Shown: one piece after another, positions 25,272 to 33,832 of the stretch
Layout: each line of letters begins with the position of its first letter
Position numbering within the stretch: position 1 is the stretch's first letter
DNA from: Clostridium fungisolvens
GTDB lineage: Bacteria; Bacillota; Clostridia; Clostridiales; Clostridiaceae
Length of the DNA stretch: 64,000 nucleotides
Assembly: GCF_014193895.1 (NCBI RefSeq)
Contig: NZ_BLZR01000001.1
Coordinates: forward strand, 4,402,001 to 4,466,000
Direction of reading: 5' to 3'
Position numbers and translations under genes: made by a program
The notes under the pieces: model-generated
The model's input: only the letters and a program-made list of their open reading frames with translations
What the model was told of the DNA's origin: nothing
Database searches by the model: none

Positions 25272-25892
25272 TTACTTGCTGTATAATTCGACGATCAGTG
25301 TTTCATTAACTGGAACATCGATGTCCTCTCTTGCAGGCTCAGCTACAACTTTTCCTTCAAAGTTGTCAGGGTTTCCTGTTAACCATTTTGGTAATGGCTT
25401 TGGATTTTCAGCAAAAACTTTGAACTTTTCAGAAGCTCTGCTCTTTTCTGATACAGTTACAACGTCATTTACTGATAATTTGTATGATGCAATGTCAACC
25501 TTCTTGCCATTTACTAAGAAATGACCATGGTTAACTAATTGTCTAGCTTCAACTCTTGATGCACCGTATCCTAATCTGAATACAACATTATCAAGTCTTA
25601 ATTCAAGAAGTTTTAATAGGTTTTCACCAGAAATTCCTCTTAATTTTTCAGCTCTTTTATAGTATGTTGAGAATTGGCTTTCAAGAACACCATATATTCT
25701 CTTTGCTTTTTGCTTTTCTCTTAATTGTACGCCATAGTTAGAAAGTTTCTTCTTGCTAGCTCCATGCTGTCCTGGTGCATAACTTCTTCTAACAAATGCG
25801 CATTTGTCTGTATAGCATCTATCCCCTTTAAGGAATAGTTTCATACCTTCTCTTCTACATAATCTGCATGTAGCTCCAGTATATCTTGCCAT
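25272..25892 (-). CDS. rpsD: 30S ribosomal protein S4 (zinc-ribbon form)
   Basis: S4 is a primary 16S rRNA binder and, in many bacteria, an autorepressor. The 206-residue protein has an N-terminal zinc-type motif, CRLCRREG then CYTDKC, and an S4 RNA-binding domain (about 95-160, LDNVVFRLGYGASRVEAR). It lies inside the alpha operon here, unlike in Bacillus subtilis, where rpsD is monocistronic. S4 control may therefore act on the rpsM leader. Confidence 0.98.
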   Translation of the reverse strand: MARYTGATCRLCRREGMKLFLKGDRCYTDKCAFVRRSYAPGQHGASKKKLSNYGVQLREKQKAKRIYGVLESQFSTYYKRAEKLRGISGENLLKLLELRLDNVVFRLGYGASRVEARQLVNHGHFLVNGKKVDIASYKLSVNDVVTVSEKSRASEKFKVFAENPKPLPKWLTGNPDNFEGKVVAEPAREDIDVPVNETLIVELYSK

Positions 25893-25917
25893 TAATTACA
25901 CCTCCTAATTACGTAAA

Positions 25918-26313
25918 CTATACTCTTCTTCTTTTTGGTGGTCTACATCCGTTGTGTGGTATTGGAGTAACATCTTTTATTAATGTAACTTCAAGACCTG
26001 CTGCTTGTAAAGATCTGATTGCTGCTTCTCTACCAGCTCCTGGACCTTTAACATAAACTTCAACACTCTTTAAACCGTGTTCCATTGCTGCCTTAGCAGC
26101 AGTCTCTGCTGCCATTTGAGCTGCATATGGAGTGCTCTTTCTTGAGCCTCTAAAACCTAATCCACCTGCACTTGCCCATGATAATGCATTACCTTGAACA
26201 TCAGTTAAAGTAACAATAGAGTTATTGAAAGTTGACTTGATGTGTGCAGCACCATGTTCAACATTCTTTCTCTCTTTTCTTCTTCTTGTCTTCTTAACCT
26301 TTTGAGCTGCCAT
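25918..26313 (-). CDS. rpsK: 30S ribosomal protein S11
   Basis: S11 is a platform protein near the E-site codon. The 131-residue product has AHIKSTFNNSIVTLTD, the core KGPGAGREAAIR and the C-terminal PHNGCRPPKRRRV. A GGAGG site lies upstream. It is second in the alpha operon, 15 bases after rpsM. Confidence 0.98.
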   Translation of the reverse strand: MAAQKVKKTRRRKERKNVEHGAAHIKSTFNNSIVTLTDVQGNALSWASAGGLGFRGSRKSTPYAAQMAAETAAKAAMEHGLKSVEVYVKGPGAGREAAIRSLQAAGLEVTLIKDVTPIPHNGCRPPKRRRV

Positions 26314-26328
26314 TGTCTTCCCTCCTCA

Positions 26329-26697
26329 CTATTTCTTCTTGTTAGCTATAGTCTTCTTAGGACCTTTTCTTGTTCTAGCATTAGTCTTAGTCTTTTGACC
26401 TCTTACTGGAAGACCTCTTCTGTGTCTAATTCCTCTGTAAGAACCAATTTCAACTAATCTCTTAATGTTTAACGCAATGTCTCTTCTTAGATCACCTTCA
26501 ACATTTAAGTTCTTGTTGATGTAATCTCTTACTGCGTTTACTTCTTCTTCAGTAAGATCCTTAACTCTTGTATCAGGATTTACTCCTGTTGCTTCAAGAA
26601 TTTTGTGTGAAGTAGGTAGTCCTATTCCATATATATAAGTTAGACCTATTTCAACTCTTTTTTCTCTTGGTAGGTCAACACCTGCTATTCTTGCCAT
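26329..26697 (-). CDS. rpsM: 30S ribosomal protein S13
   Basis: S13 is a head protein contacting P-site tRNA and forming bridges to the 50S subunit. The 122-residue product has ARIAGVDLPREKRVEIGLTY at the N-terminus, the helix-hairpin-helix region, and the basic tail RGQKTKTNARTRKGPKKT. It opens the alpha operon behind its own promoter and a structured leader. AGGAGG precedes the ATG. Confidence 0.98.
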   Translation of the reverse strand: MARIAGVDLPREKRVEIGLTYIYGIGLPTSHKILEATGVNPDTRVKDLTEEEVNAVRDYINKNLNVEGDLRRDIALNIKRLVEIGSYRGIRHRRGLPVRGQKTKTNARTRKGPKKTIANKKK

Positions 26698-26830
26698 TAA
26701 AAGTTACACCTCCTGGTAATTGAAATGCGTTTTCTAAAGTTTTAATTCATATTTTATATAAAAAATCTTAGGTCTATAGGTAACGCCTATAGTCAGCCGC
26801 CCTAAAATTTATTAGCATTAAGAAAATACC
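26698..26830 (-). ncRNA. Structured 5' leader of the alpha operon (rpsM)
   Basis: A compound stem is visible on the minus strand. TTAGG (26801-26805 complement) pairs with CCTAA (26768-26772 complement). Inside it, CTATAGG pairs with CCTATAG around CGTTA, leaving a one-sided GCGGCTGA bulge. It lies between a promoter and the rpsM start. Its place matches the alpha-operon S4 regulatory site of other bacteria, but the fold is different and S4 binding is only inferred. Confidence 0.5.
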
Positions 26831-26836
26831 TATATA

Positions 26837-26865
26837 ATCTTATTTTAGTTTTAGCAAAAAGTCAA
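26837..26865 (-). promoter_or_regulatory. Internal promoter upstream of rpsM
   Basis: TTGACT (26860-26865), 17 bases, TAAGAT (26837-26842) on the minus strand, in the only long gap between rpmJ and rpsM. Confidence 0.7.
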
Positions 26866-26917
26866 CAAATACTTTTATACTAACGCAAATTATTTTTTTA
26901 TTTCTTATATTTTCTTA

Positions 26918-27031
26918 TTAGCCTTGTTTTTGCTTGTGCTTAGGATTTTCACAGATTACCATTACTCTTCCTTTTCTTCTTATAACTTTGCACTTTTCGC
27001 AAATAGGCTTAACTGATGGTCTTACCTTCAT
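26918..27031 (-). CDS. rpmJ: 50S ribosomal protein L36 (zinc form)
   Basis: A 37-residue protein starting MKVRPSVKPICEKCKVIRR and ending KHKQKQG. It carries the C-C-C-H zinc ligands CEKC, VICENPKH. L36 stabilises 23S rRNA in the 50S core. GAGGGTTAGCG precedes the ATG. It lies between infA and the alpha operon, the usual order. Confidence 0.98.
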   Translation of the reverse strand: MKVRPSVKPICEKCKVIRRKGRVMVICENPKHKQKQG

Positions 27032-27174
27032 CGCTAACCCTCCTCATATTCCTTTAGAGGCCCAAAGATAATATATTATATCTTCAAACTACTCTGAATA
27101 GTATTTTCGCTAGCAAAATTTGATTGCTATTAATTTGATTTGTTAACACAAAATATTAAAGTTACTTAAGAATG

Positions 27175-27393
27175 TTATTTCGCTCTCCAAGTTATTCTAC
27201 CTCTAGTTAGATCATATGGAGAAAGTTCAATAGTAACTTTATCTCCTGGTAGAATTCTTATAAAGTTCATTCTAAGCTTTCCTGAAATATGTGCTAATAT
27301 CTTATGTCCGCTTTCTAACTCAACCTGAAACATAGCATTTGGTAGTGCTTCTAGCACCACGCCCTGCATTTCTATTACATCATCTTTTGACAT
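27175..27393 (-). CDS. infA: Translation initiation factor IF-1
   Basis: IF-1 occupies the A site during initiation. The internal ATG at 27393 gives MSKDDVIEMQG and the canonical 72 residues. AGGAGG lies 12 bases upstream. The OB-fold motifs HISGKLRMNFIRILPGDKV and SPYDLTRGRITWR are complete. It is separated from the KOW protein gene by only 7 bases. Confidence 0.97.
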   Translation of the reverse strand: MSKDDVIEMQGVVLEALPNAMFQVELESGHKILAHISGKLRMNFIRILPGDKVTIELSPYDLTRGRITWRAK

Positions 27394-27400
27394 AAGGTAA

Positions 27401-27682
27401 TCAGACCTCCTTGACAATGCCATTAAGTTTTAAAAATCTTTTTAATTTAAGATCTGTAGTATTATCTTTAGATAATATACATTCCTTAACATGTTCATCC
27501 ACTTTATTAGTTAAAACTAAGTGTTTTAGTTTCTTTTTCTTTGGCATTTCTAATGTTTTCGTATTTCCATTAGCAAGCAAAACATATTCCTCATTTAACT
27601 GATCAACAATTATATAAGGTTTATCTTCATCTCTTCCTGCTTTTGAAAATACCATCTTGCCAATTAAAGTGTCTTTTTGCAA
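27401..27682 (-). CDS. KOW-domain RNA-binding protein (L14e/L6e-like)
   Basis: The small basic protein has a KOW-like N-terminus, LIGKMVFSKAGRDEDKPYIIV, related to eukaryotic L14e/L6e, followed by Lys-rich helices. It is characteristic of the map-infA interval in clostridia, and a ribosome-associated role is inferred. The TTG at 27682 is preferred: GAGGTG lies 6-7 bases upstream and gives a 93-residue product beginning MQKDTLIGK. The in-frame ATG at 27712 has no ribosome binding site. The start remains a judgement. Confidence 0.85.
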   Translation of the reverse strand: MQKDTLIGKMVFSKAGRDEDKPYIIVDQLNEEYVLLANGNTKTLEMPKKKKLKHLVLTNKVDEHVKECILSKDNTTDLKLKRFLKLNGIVKEV

Positions 27683-27769
27683 AGTTTTCACCTCGATGAT
27701 TACCTTAGCCATAAATCAACATAGCCAATAAAATGGCAAGATGTGAATTTATAACTAAGCAACACGTAT

Positions 27770-28519
27770 TTATTTTATCAGTGTCAATATTTCAGGGCCA
27801 TTCGGTAATATAGCTACAGTATTCTCATAGTGTGCTGACAAGCTACCATCAACTGTCACTACAGTCCAATCATCAGATAATGTTTTAACATGGTAATCCC
27901 CTATGTTAACCATAGGTTCAATTGCTAAAACCATACCTTCAGTAAGTTTAGGACCTCTACCCGGACGCCCGAAATTAGGAACTTCAGGATCCTCATGTAC
28001 ATCCTTACCAATGCCGTGTCCTACATAATCACGTACTACAGAAAATCCGTTTGATTCAACATATTGCTGAATATCATAAGATATATCTGTTAATCTATTT
28101 CCTACATGAGCTTTTTCTATCCCTTTAAAGAAACTTTCTTTGGTAACATCTATTAATTTTCTTGCTTGATCAGAAATTTCACCTACAGCAAAGGTTCTAG
28201 CAGCATCGCTATGATATCCATTTAAAAAGACACCACCGTCAACGCTTATTATATCCCCTTCTTTTAATCTGTACTTTCCTGGAAATCCATGAACTACAAC
28301 TTCATTAACCGATATACAAAGTGAACTAGGAAATCCATATAAGCCTTTAAAAGATGGTTTTGCTCCATGCTTAGTTATAAATTCTTCTGCAATTTTATCT
28401 AGTTCAGCTGTAGTTATTCCTGGTTTTATGTTTTCTTCTAGAAGTAATAATACTTCTCCAAGAAGTCTTCCTGCTTTTCTCATTAGGTCGATTTCATTAT
28501 CATTTTTTAATATAATCAT
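27770..28519 (-). CDS. map: Type I methionine aminopeptidase
   Basis: It removes the initiator methionine from nascent proteins. The 249-residue pita-bread enzyme has metal ligands in SVDGGVFLNGYHSDAART (two Asp), GHGIGKDVHEDP (His), MVLAIEPMV (Glu) and YENTVAIL (Glu). It lacks the SH3-binding N-terminal zinc extension. Its ATG overlaps the adk stop by one base (TAATG), so translation is coupled. It belongs to the secY-adk-map block. Confidence 0.98.
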   Translation of the reverse strand: MIILKNDNEIDLMRKAGRLLGEVLLLLEENIKPGITTAELDKIAEEFITKHGAKPSFKGLYGFPSSLCISVNEVVVHGFPGKYRLKEGDIISVDGGVFLNGYHSDAARTFAVGEISDQARKLIDVTKESFFKGIEKAHVGNRLTDISYDIQQYVESNGFSVVRDYVGHGIGKDVHEDPEVPNFGRPGRGPKLTEGMVLAIEPMVNIGDYHVKTLSDDWTVVTVDGSLSAHYENTVAILPNGPEILTLIK

Positions 28520-29169
28520 TACTTATCGCTCCCTAATATGCGACAGATACTTTCAAAGACCTCATTGATTGCTTTTGTACCATCAACAACTGACAGCATA
28601 TCTCTATTGCTATAAAAATCAATCAGTGGCTGTGTTTGTCTTTCATAGACATCTAGTCTTTCCCTAACGGTCTCTTCTGCATCGTCTTTTCTTTGAATGA
28701 TATCACTTCCGCAAACATCACACTTACTAGCTACTATTGGTGGGTTGAATTTTACATGGTAACTAGCTCCACACGATGGACAAACTCTCCTACCAGTCAT
28801 TCTTTCTAAAATAAATTCCTTTGGTACATCAATGCATAAAGATGTATCCAAGTTTTCGTCTCTATCCTGTAAAAATAACTGTAATGCCTCTGCTTGATGA
28901 ACTGTCCTAGGAAAACCATCTAATAGATATCCGTTTTTACAGTCTTCTTGCTGAAGCCTATCTTTAACCATATTGATAGTCACATCGTCTGGCACGAGTT
29001 GACCATCATCAATATATTTTTTAGCTTCTACACCTAACGGTGTGTTTTCAGAAATATTCTTTCTAAATATGTCACCAGTAGATATATGTGGAATGGAGTA
29101 TCTATTACTTATTGATTTTGCCTGTGTTCCCTTTCCTGCACCAGGAGGACCTAATAATACTATTTTCAC
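28519..29169 (-). CDS. adk: Adenylate kinase
   Basis: It interconverts AMP, ADP and ATP. The protein has the P-loop GPPGAGKGTQ, the DGFPRT motif, and a zinc-bearing LID with CPSC and CDVC. The GTG at 29169 is preferred: GGAG lies 9 bases upstream and the product is 216 residues, the family length starting at KIVLLGPPG. In-frame ATG codons lie up to 15 bases further upstream. It follows secY by a short gap. Confidence 0.96.
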   Translation of the reverse strand: MKIVLLGPPGAGKGTQAKSISNRYSIPHISTGDIFRKNISENTPLGVEAKKYIDDGQLVPDDVTINMVKDRLQQEDCKNGYLLDGFPRTVHQAEALQLFLQDRDENLDTSLCIDVPKEFILERMTGRRVCPSCGASYHVKFNPPIVASKCDVCGSDIIQRKDDAEETVRERLDVYERQTQPLIDFYSNRDMLSVVDGTKAINEVFESICRILGSDK

Positions 29170-29192
29170 GGGCATCATCTCCATTGTTTAAT

Positions 29193-30470
29193 CTATTTAA
29201 GGAATCCTTGATAATGTCTCATAACAAGTTGAGATTGCAATTGTCTCATAACTTCAAGTGAAACACTAACTAATATTAGGAGAGATGTTCCCCCAAATGA
29301 AAGACCCTTAAAAGCTGTATAATTTTCAACTAATAACGGTGATACTGCTATAATTGCAGCAAAAATACCACCTATTAATGAGATTCTATCTAAAAGTCTT
29401 GTTAAATAATCTGCTGTTGGTTGACCAGGTCTTATTCCAGGAATAAACCCAGCTGATTTATGCATATTCTCAGACATTTCTTCAGGTTTAAATGTAACCT
29501 GAGTATAGAACCAAGTAAAGAATACAGTCAATAAAGCGTAAATCACTAAGTATAGCCACTTATCTTTATTGAAAGGACTCCATGTTCCAGCCTGAATCCA
29601 CTGTGCCCATCCCTTTGTTGGGAAGAACTGAGCAATTACAGTTGGGAACTGCATTACAGACATAGCAAAAATTATTGCTATAACTGTTGATCCTATTAAA
29701 CTTAAAGGAATATGAGTTGATTGTCCTTTATATACTTTACCACCAACTGCTTTTCCAGCATATTGAACAGTTATTCTTCTTTCTGATAAAGATAAATATA
29801 CAACTGATGCTAATAAAGCAAGTGATGCTACAGCTAATAAAAACACTTCAACTATATTTGTTTCACCTTTGCTTTGAGTACTTAATACCGCACTCAAAGT
29901 TTGAGGGAATCTAGAAATAATATTTACAAATATTAAAAGTGAAATACCATTTCCAATACCTTTAACTGTTATTTGATCTCCTAACCACATACAGAAGGTT
30001 GAACCAACTACCAATGTTAACATTATTAAAAATGTATTAAAAGGTGTATCAGTCTTTAATGCTCCTAAATTATGAATAAGAACATAAGTACCATATGCTG
30101 TTATAAAACCAAATGCTATTGACGCATATCTAGTAATCTTTTGTATCTTCTTTCTTCCCTCTTCACCTTCTTTTGAAAGTTGCTCAAGCTGAGGAATAGA
30201 AATATTCAACAACGACATTATGATTGATGCATTAATATAAGGAACAACTCCTAATGCAAATATACTAAATCTTTTAAAAGCACCACCAGAAATTAAATCA
30301 TAGAATCCAAATAAACTTCCGGACTTAGTTAGGTTATCAAGACTAGTTGTATCAATTCCAGGAACAGGAATATGATTTCCTATCCTGAAAATTGCAACTA
30401 ATACAAAAGTCCATATCAATCTTTTTCTTAACTCCGGAACCTTCCAGGCATTACGTAGGGTTGATAGCAT
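29193..30470 (-). CDS. secY: Preprotein translocase subunit SecY
   Basis: SecY is the central channel of the Sec translocon. The 425-residue protein has ten hydrophobic spans; GIGNGISLLIF and the C-terminal GFIPGIRPGQPT segment (with the AEYL-like TADYLTR) are conserved. It starts 2 bases after rplO. SecE is encoded at 59392 in this window. Confidence 0.98.
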   Translation of the reverse strand: MLSTLRNAWKVPELRKRLIWTFVLVAIFRIGNHIPVPGIDTTSLDNLTKSGSLFGFYDLISGGAFKRFSIFALGVVPYINASIIMSLLNISIPQLEQLSKEGEEGRKKIQKITRYASIAFGFITAYGTYVLIHNLGALKTDTPFNTFLIMLTLVVGSTFCMWLGDQITVKGIGNGISLLIFVNIISRFPQTLSAVLSTQSKGETNIVEVFLLAVASLALLASVVYLSLSERRITVQYAGKAVGGKVYKGQSTHIPLSLIGSTVIAIIFAMSVMQFPTVIAQFFPTKGWAQWIQAGTWSPFNKDKWLYLVIYALLTVFFTWFYTQVTFKPEEMSENMHKSAGFIPGIRPGQPTADYLTRLLDRISLIGGIFAAIIAVSPLLVENYTAFKGLSFGGTSLLILVSVSLEVMRQLQSQLVMRHYQGFLK

Positions 30471-30472
30471 TA

Positions 30473-30913
30473 TTAGATCACCTCAACTTTTCCTCCAGCA
30501 GCAACTATTTTATCAGCCGCTGATTTTGAGAACTTGCAACCTTTTACTGTTAAACTCTTCTCAACATTTCCGTTTCCTAATATCTTAACTCCGTCAAGCA
30601 CCTTACTTACTACTCTTCTTTCAAGTAATAAATCTGGAGTAACTTCTGTTCCATTTTCAAATACGTTTAATCTATCTACGTTTATTGTAACATATTCTTT
30701 AGCAAATATGTTTGTAAATCCTCTTTTAGGAAGTCTTCTGTAAAGTGGCATTTGGCCCCCTTCAAATCCTGGTCTAACTCCGCCACCAGTTCTTGAATTT
30801 TGACCCTTTTCACCTTTACCAGCGTTTCTTCCTAATCCTGAACCAGTACCTCTACCTACTCTCTTTGGAGCTTTTTTGCTTCCAGCAGCTGGTTTTAACT
30901 CATGAAGTTTCAT
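30473..30913 (-). CDS. rplO: 50S ribosomal protein L15
   Basis: L15 is a late-assembly 50S protein. The 146-residue product starts MKLHELKPAAGSKKAPKR and has the Gly-rich, basic GRGTGSGLGRNAGKGEKGQ region and the FEGGQMPLYRRLPKRGF core. GGAGG precedes the ATG. It lies between rpmD and secY in the spc operon. Confidence 0.98.
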   Translation of the reverse strand: MKLHELKPAAGSKKAPKRVGRGTGSGLGRNAGKGEKGQNSRTGGGVRPGFEGGQMPLYRRLPKRGFTNIFAKEYVTINVDRLNVFENGTEVTPDLLLERRVVSKVLDGVKILGNGNVEKSLTVKGCKFSKSAADKIVAAGGKVEVI

Positions 30914-30933
30914 TTAAGTACACCTCCTTGTTA

Positions 30934-31113
30934 TTAAACTTCTTCTACCTTTAACAAGTAGTCAACTTTGTTTATCATACCTCTGATTTGAGCAGTTTCC
31001 TCATGTTCTACTGTTTTACCGATTTTTCTTAGTCCAAGGGCATTTGCAGTAGCGATATGGTCCTTTTTTCTACCTATTAAGCTTTTAACTAATGTTACTT
31101 TTAGTTTAGCCAT
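30934..31113 (-). CDS. rpmD: 50S ribosomal protein L30
   Basis: The 59-residue product begins MAKLKVTLVKSLIGRKKDH and ends YLLKVEEV, the short bacterial L30. GGGAGGG lies upstream of the ATG, 13 bases after the rpsE stop. It is located between rpsE and rplO, the standard spc position. Confidence 0.97.
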   Translation of the reverse strand: MAKLKVTLVKSLIGRKKDHIATANALGLRKIGKTVEHEETAQIRGMINKVDYLLKVEEV

Positions 31114-31126
31114 CGCCTAATCCCTC

Positions 31127-31624
31127 CTAACCTAAAATCTCTTCAACAGATTTTCCTCTTAACTTAGCTATATCTTCAGCTGTTCTTAAGCTAGCTAATC
31201 CGTTGATTGTTGCGTTTACCATGTTTCTTGGGTTATTAGAACCTAATGACTTAGCTCTAACATCCTTTAATCCTGCTAATTCTAGTACTGATCTTGCAGG
31301 GCCTCCTGCTATAACTCCAGTACCTTCTGTAGCTGGCATTATAAGAACCTTACCAGTTCCGAACTTACCATATATTTCGTGAGGTACTGTTGTTCCAACT
31401 ATAGCAACCTCTACTAAGTTCTTCTTAGCATCTTCAATTCCTTTTCTAATTGCTTCAGGTATTTCAATTGACTTACCCATTCCAACGCCTACGTGTCCGT
31501 TGCCATCTCCTACAACTACTAGAGCGCTGAATCTGAAGTTTCTACCACCCTTAACAACCTTAGTAACTCTGTTTATGAAAACAACCTTTTCTTTAAGGTC
31601 TAGTGTGCTAGGATCGATTCTCAT
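31127..31624 (-). CDS. rpsE: 30S ribosomal protein S5
   Basis: S5 takes part in decoding fidelity and mRNA helicase activity at the entry channel. The 165-residue protein has the double-stranded RNA-binding-like N-terminal domain with VVGDGNGHVGVGMGKS and the C-terminal domain with GTGVIAGGPARSVLELAG. GGAGGG precedes the ATG. Confidence 0.98.
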   Translation of the reverse strand: MRIDPSTLDLKEKVVFINRVTKVVKGGRNFRFSALVVVGDGNGHVGVGMGKSIEIPEAIRKGIEDAKKNLVEVAIVGTTVPHEIYGKFGTGKVLIMPATEGTGVIAGGPARSVLELAGLKDVRAKSLGSNNPRNMVNATINGLASLRTAEDIAKLRGKSVEEILG

Positions 31625-31639
31625 GTATTTCCCTCCTTA

Positions 31640-32002
31640 TTAGAATTTTAGTCCTGCTTCTCTTGCACCATTAGCTAATTCTTGAACTCTGCCGTGATAT
31701 ACATATCCGCCTCTGTCAAAAACTACTTCTGTTATACCTTTTTCAGCAGCTCTCTTAGCAACTAATTCGCCAACAAATTTTGCAGCTTCTTTATTGCTTC
31801 CAGCTTTTGCTGTAAACTCTTTATCTAGAGTTGAAGCAGATGCTAAAGTAACAGCATTAACATCATCTATGATTTGAGCATATATATTCTTTTCACTTCT
31901 ATAAACTGAAAGTCTTGGTCTAGCTGAAGTACCGAAAACTTTCTTACGTACTCTAAGGTGACGTCTTTCTCTTGACGCTTTTCTGTCTACCTTCTTGAAC
32001 AT
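31640..32002 (-). CDS. rplR: 50S ribosomal protein L18
   Basis: L18 binds 5S rRNA in the central protuberance. The ATG at 32002 (MFKKVDRKA) follows AAAGGAGTG and gives 120 residues; a GTG nine bases upstream is inside the RBS spacing. RPRLSVYRSEKNIYAQIID and the C-terminal DRGGYVYHGRVQELANGAR are conserved. Confidence 0.97.
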   Translation of the reverse strand: MFKKVDRKASRERRHLRVRKKVFGTSARPRLSVYRSEKNIYAQIIDDVNAVTLASASTLDKEFTAKAGSNKEAAKFVGELVAKRAAEKGITEVVFDRGGYVYHGRVQELANGAREAGLKF

Positions 32003-32020
32003 AAGGTTCACTCCTTTCTA

Positions 32021-32563
32021 TTACTTCTTACCAGTCTTACCTTCCTTACGTCTGATAACTTCATCAGAGTATTTAATACCTTTACCTTTGTAAGGTTCTG
32101 GTTCTCTCCATGATCTTATATCAGCAGCAACTGCACCAACTTTTTCTTTATCAATACCTTGAACGAAAACTTTTGTAGTTCCTTCTAAAGCAAAAGTTAC
32201 TCCATCAACTGGTTCTACTTCTACTGGGTGTGAGTATCCAAGGTTCATTACAAGCTTCTTACCTTGTAATTGTGCTCTGTAACCTACACCTACTAATTCC
32301 AATGTTTTTTGGAATCCATTAGTTACGCCTGTAACCATATTATTTAATAAAGCTCTTGTTAAACCATGTAGAGCTCTGTGTTCTTTAACATCACTTGGTC
32401 TTGTAACAACCACTTGGTTGTCTTCAACTGCTATTGTTATGTCCTTGTGCATAGCTTTAACTAGCTCTCCCTTTGGACCCTTTACTGTAACAACGTTGTC
32501 TGGTGTTACAGTAACAGTTACGCCAGCAGGGATAGCTATCGGCAATCTACCAACTCTTGACAT
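32021..32563 (-). CDS. rplF: 50S ribosomal protein L6
   Basis: L6 sits near the sarcin-ricin loop. The 180-residue protein has two tandem RNA-binding folds: SRVGRLPIAIPAGV and VTVKGPKGEL in the first, NLGYSHPVEV and the C-terminal EPYKGKGIKYSDEVIRRKEG in the second. AGGAGG precedes the ATG. Confidence 0.98.
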   Translation of the reverse strand: MSRVGRLPIAIPAGVTVTVTPDNVVTVKGPKGELVKAMHKDITIAVEDNQVVVTRPSDVKEHRALHGLTRALLNNMVTGVTNGFQKTLELVGVGYRAQLQGKKLVMNLGYSHPVEVEPVDGVTFALEGTTKVFVQGIDKEKVGAVAADIRSWREPEPYKGKGIKYSDEVIRRKEGKTGKK

Positions 32564-32635
32564 AATTGCACCTCCTGTATTTTGGCATAAACGATCTAAT
32601 ATATTTATACTTAACCTATCTATATGGGATAGTAA

Positions 32636-33034
32636 TTACCATACGTAGCAAATAACTTCTCCGCCTAGGCCTTCTTTTCTAGCTTCTCTATCAACAACTA
32701 TACCTTTTGAAGTAGATATTACTGCAACTCCTAATCCATTAAGAACCTTAGGAATATCATCTTTCTTACAGTATACTCTTAAACCTGGCTTAGAGATTCT
32801 CTTTAATCCAGTTATAACTCTTTCTTTGTTAGAACCGTATTTTAAAGCGATTCTTAACATTGGTACAACACCATCATTGTACTCTTCAACATTCTTAATG
32901 TAACCTTCTTGTAATAATAAATTTACTACAGCCTTCTTTATGTTAGAAGAAGGTACCTCTACTACTTCATGTCTCACAGCATTTGCATTTCTTATACGTG
33001 TTAGCAAATCTGCTATAGGATCTGTCATAACCAT
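32636..33034 (-). CDS. rpsH: 30S ribosomal protein S8
   Basis: S8 binds the 16S central domain and in other bacteria represses the spc operon. The 132-residue product has TDPIADLLTRIRNANAV at the N-terminus and ISTSKGIVVDREARKEGLGG near the end. AAAGGAGG lies 9 bases before the ATG at 33034; a second ATG follows two codons later. Confidence 0.97.
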   Translation of the reverse strand: MVMTDPIADLLTRIRNANAVRHEVVEVPSSNIKKAVVNLLLQEGYIKNVEEYNDGVVPMLRIALKYGSNKERVITGLKRISKPGLRVYCKKDDIPKVLNGLGVAVISTSKGIVVDREARKEGLGGEVICYVW

Positions 33035-33067
33035 TATATTGTGCCTCCTTTCATTACATCAATGATT

Positions 33068-33253
33068 TTACCAGCTTGCCTTCTTGCATCCAGGGATTTC
33101 TCCTTTGTAAGCAAGTTCTCTAAAACAGATACGGCAAATTCCGAATTTTTTAAGTACAGAATGTGGTCTTCCACATAATCTACATCTAGTATAAGCCCTA
33201 GTTTGGAACTTAGGCTCTTTTTTCCATTTTTCAATCATTGCTTTACGTGCCAT
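33068..33253 (-). CDS. rpsN: 30S ribosomal protein S14 type Z
   Basis: The 61-residue zinc form has ligands CRLCGRPH and CRICFRELAY. It is the only S14 in the window. GGAGGG lies upstream. Position between rplE and rpsH is standard. An overlapping same-strand frame at 33034-33234 is a shadow of it. Confidence 0.98.
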   Translation of the reverse strand: MARKAMIEKWKKEPKFQTRAYTRCRLCGRPHSVLKKFGICRICFRELAYKGEIPGCKKASW

Positions 33254-33267
33254 CGTAACCCTCCTTA

Positions 33268-33807
33268 TTATTGAGCGAATGGCATTCCCAAGAATCTTAA
33301 CAATTCTCTTGCTTCTTCGTCAGTATTTGCAGTTGTAACGAAGATAATATCCATTCCTCTAACCTTATCAACTTTATCGTACTCGATTTCTGGGAATATT
33401 AATTGCTCTTTGATTCCTAGTGAGTAATTTCCTCTACCATCAAAAGATTTACTTGAAACTCCTCTGAAATCTCTAACTCTTGGAAGTGCTATTGACATTA
33501 ATTTATCAGCAAATTCATACATCTTTGCTTTTCTTAATGTAACTTTGCATCCTAATGGCATATTTTGTCTGATCTTAAAGTTAGCAACTGAATTCTTAGC
33601 TCTTGTTATAATAGGTTTTTGACCTACTATTATTGTTAAGTCACTAACAGCTGATTCTAGGGCTTTAGGATTATCTTTAGCCTCTCCTACTCCCATGTTA
33701 ACTACTATTTTTTCAAGCTTTGGAACTTGCATTACATTCTTATAACCGAACTTTTCCATCATTGCTTGAACTACTTCTTTTTCATATTTTTCTTGAAGTC
33801 TTGGCAT
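33268..33807 (-). CDS. rplE: 50S ribosomal protein L5
   Basis: L5 binds 5S rRNA and bridges to S13. The 179-residue protein shows NMGVGEAKDNPKALE, the QKPIITRAKNSVANFKIR stretch, GCKVTLR and PRVRDFRGVS. AAAGGAGG precedes the ATG. Confidence 0.98.
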   Translation of the reverse strand: MPRLQEKYEKEVVQAMMEKFGYKNVMQVPKLEKIVVNMGVGEAKDNPKALESAVSDLTIIVGQKPIITRAKNSVANFKIRQNMPLGCKVTLRKAKMYEFADKLMSIALPRVRDFRGVSSKSFDGRGNYSLGIKEQLIFPEIEYDKVDKVRGMDIIFVTTANTDEEARELLRFLGMPFAQ

Positions 33808-33832
33808 AATTTTTTGTACCTCCTTTCAGATT

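Noticed and set aside
33034..33234. 66-codon frame overlapping rpsN
   Set aside because: A shifted-frame shadow on the same strand; rpsN has the Zn motifs and RBS.
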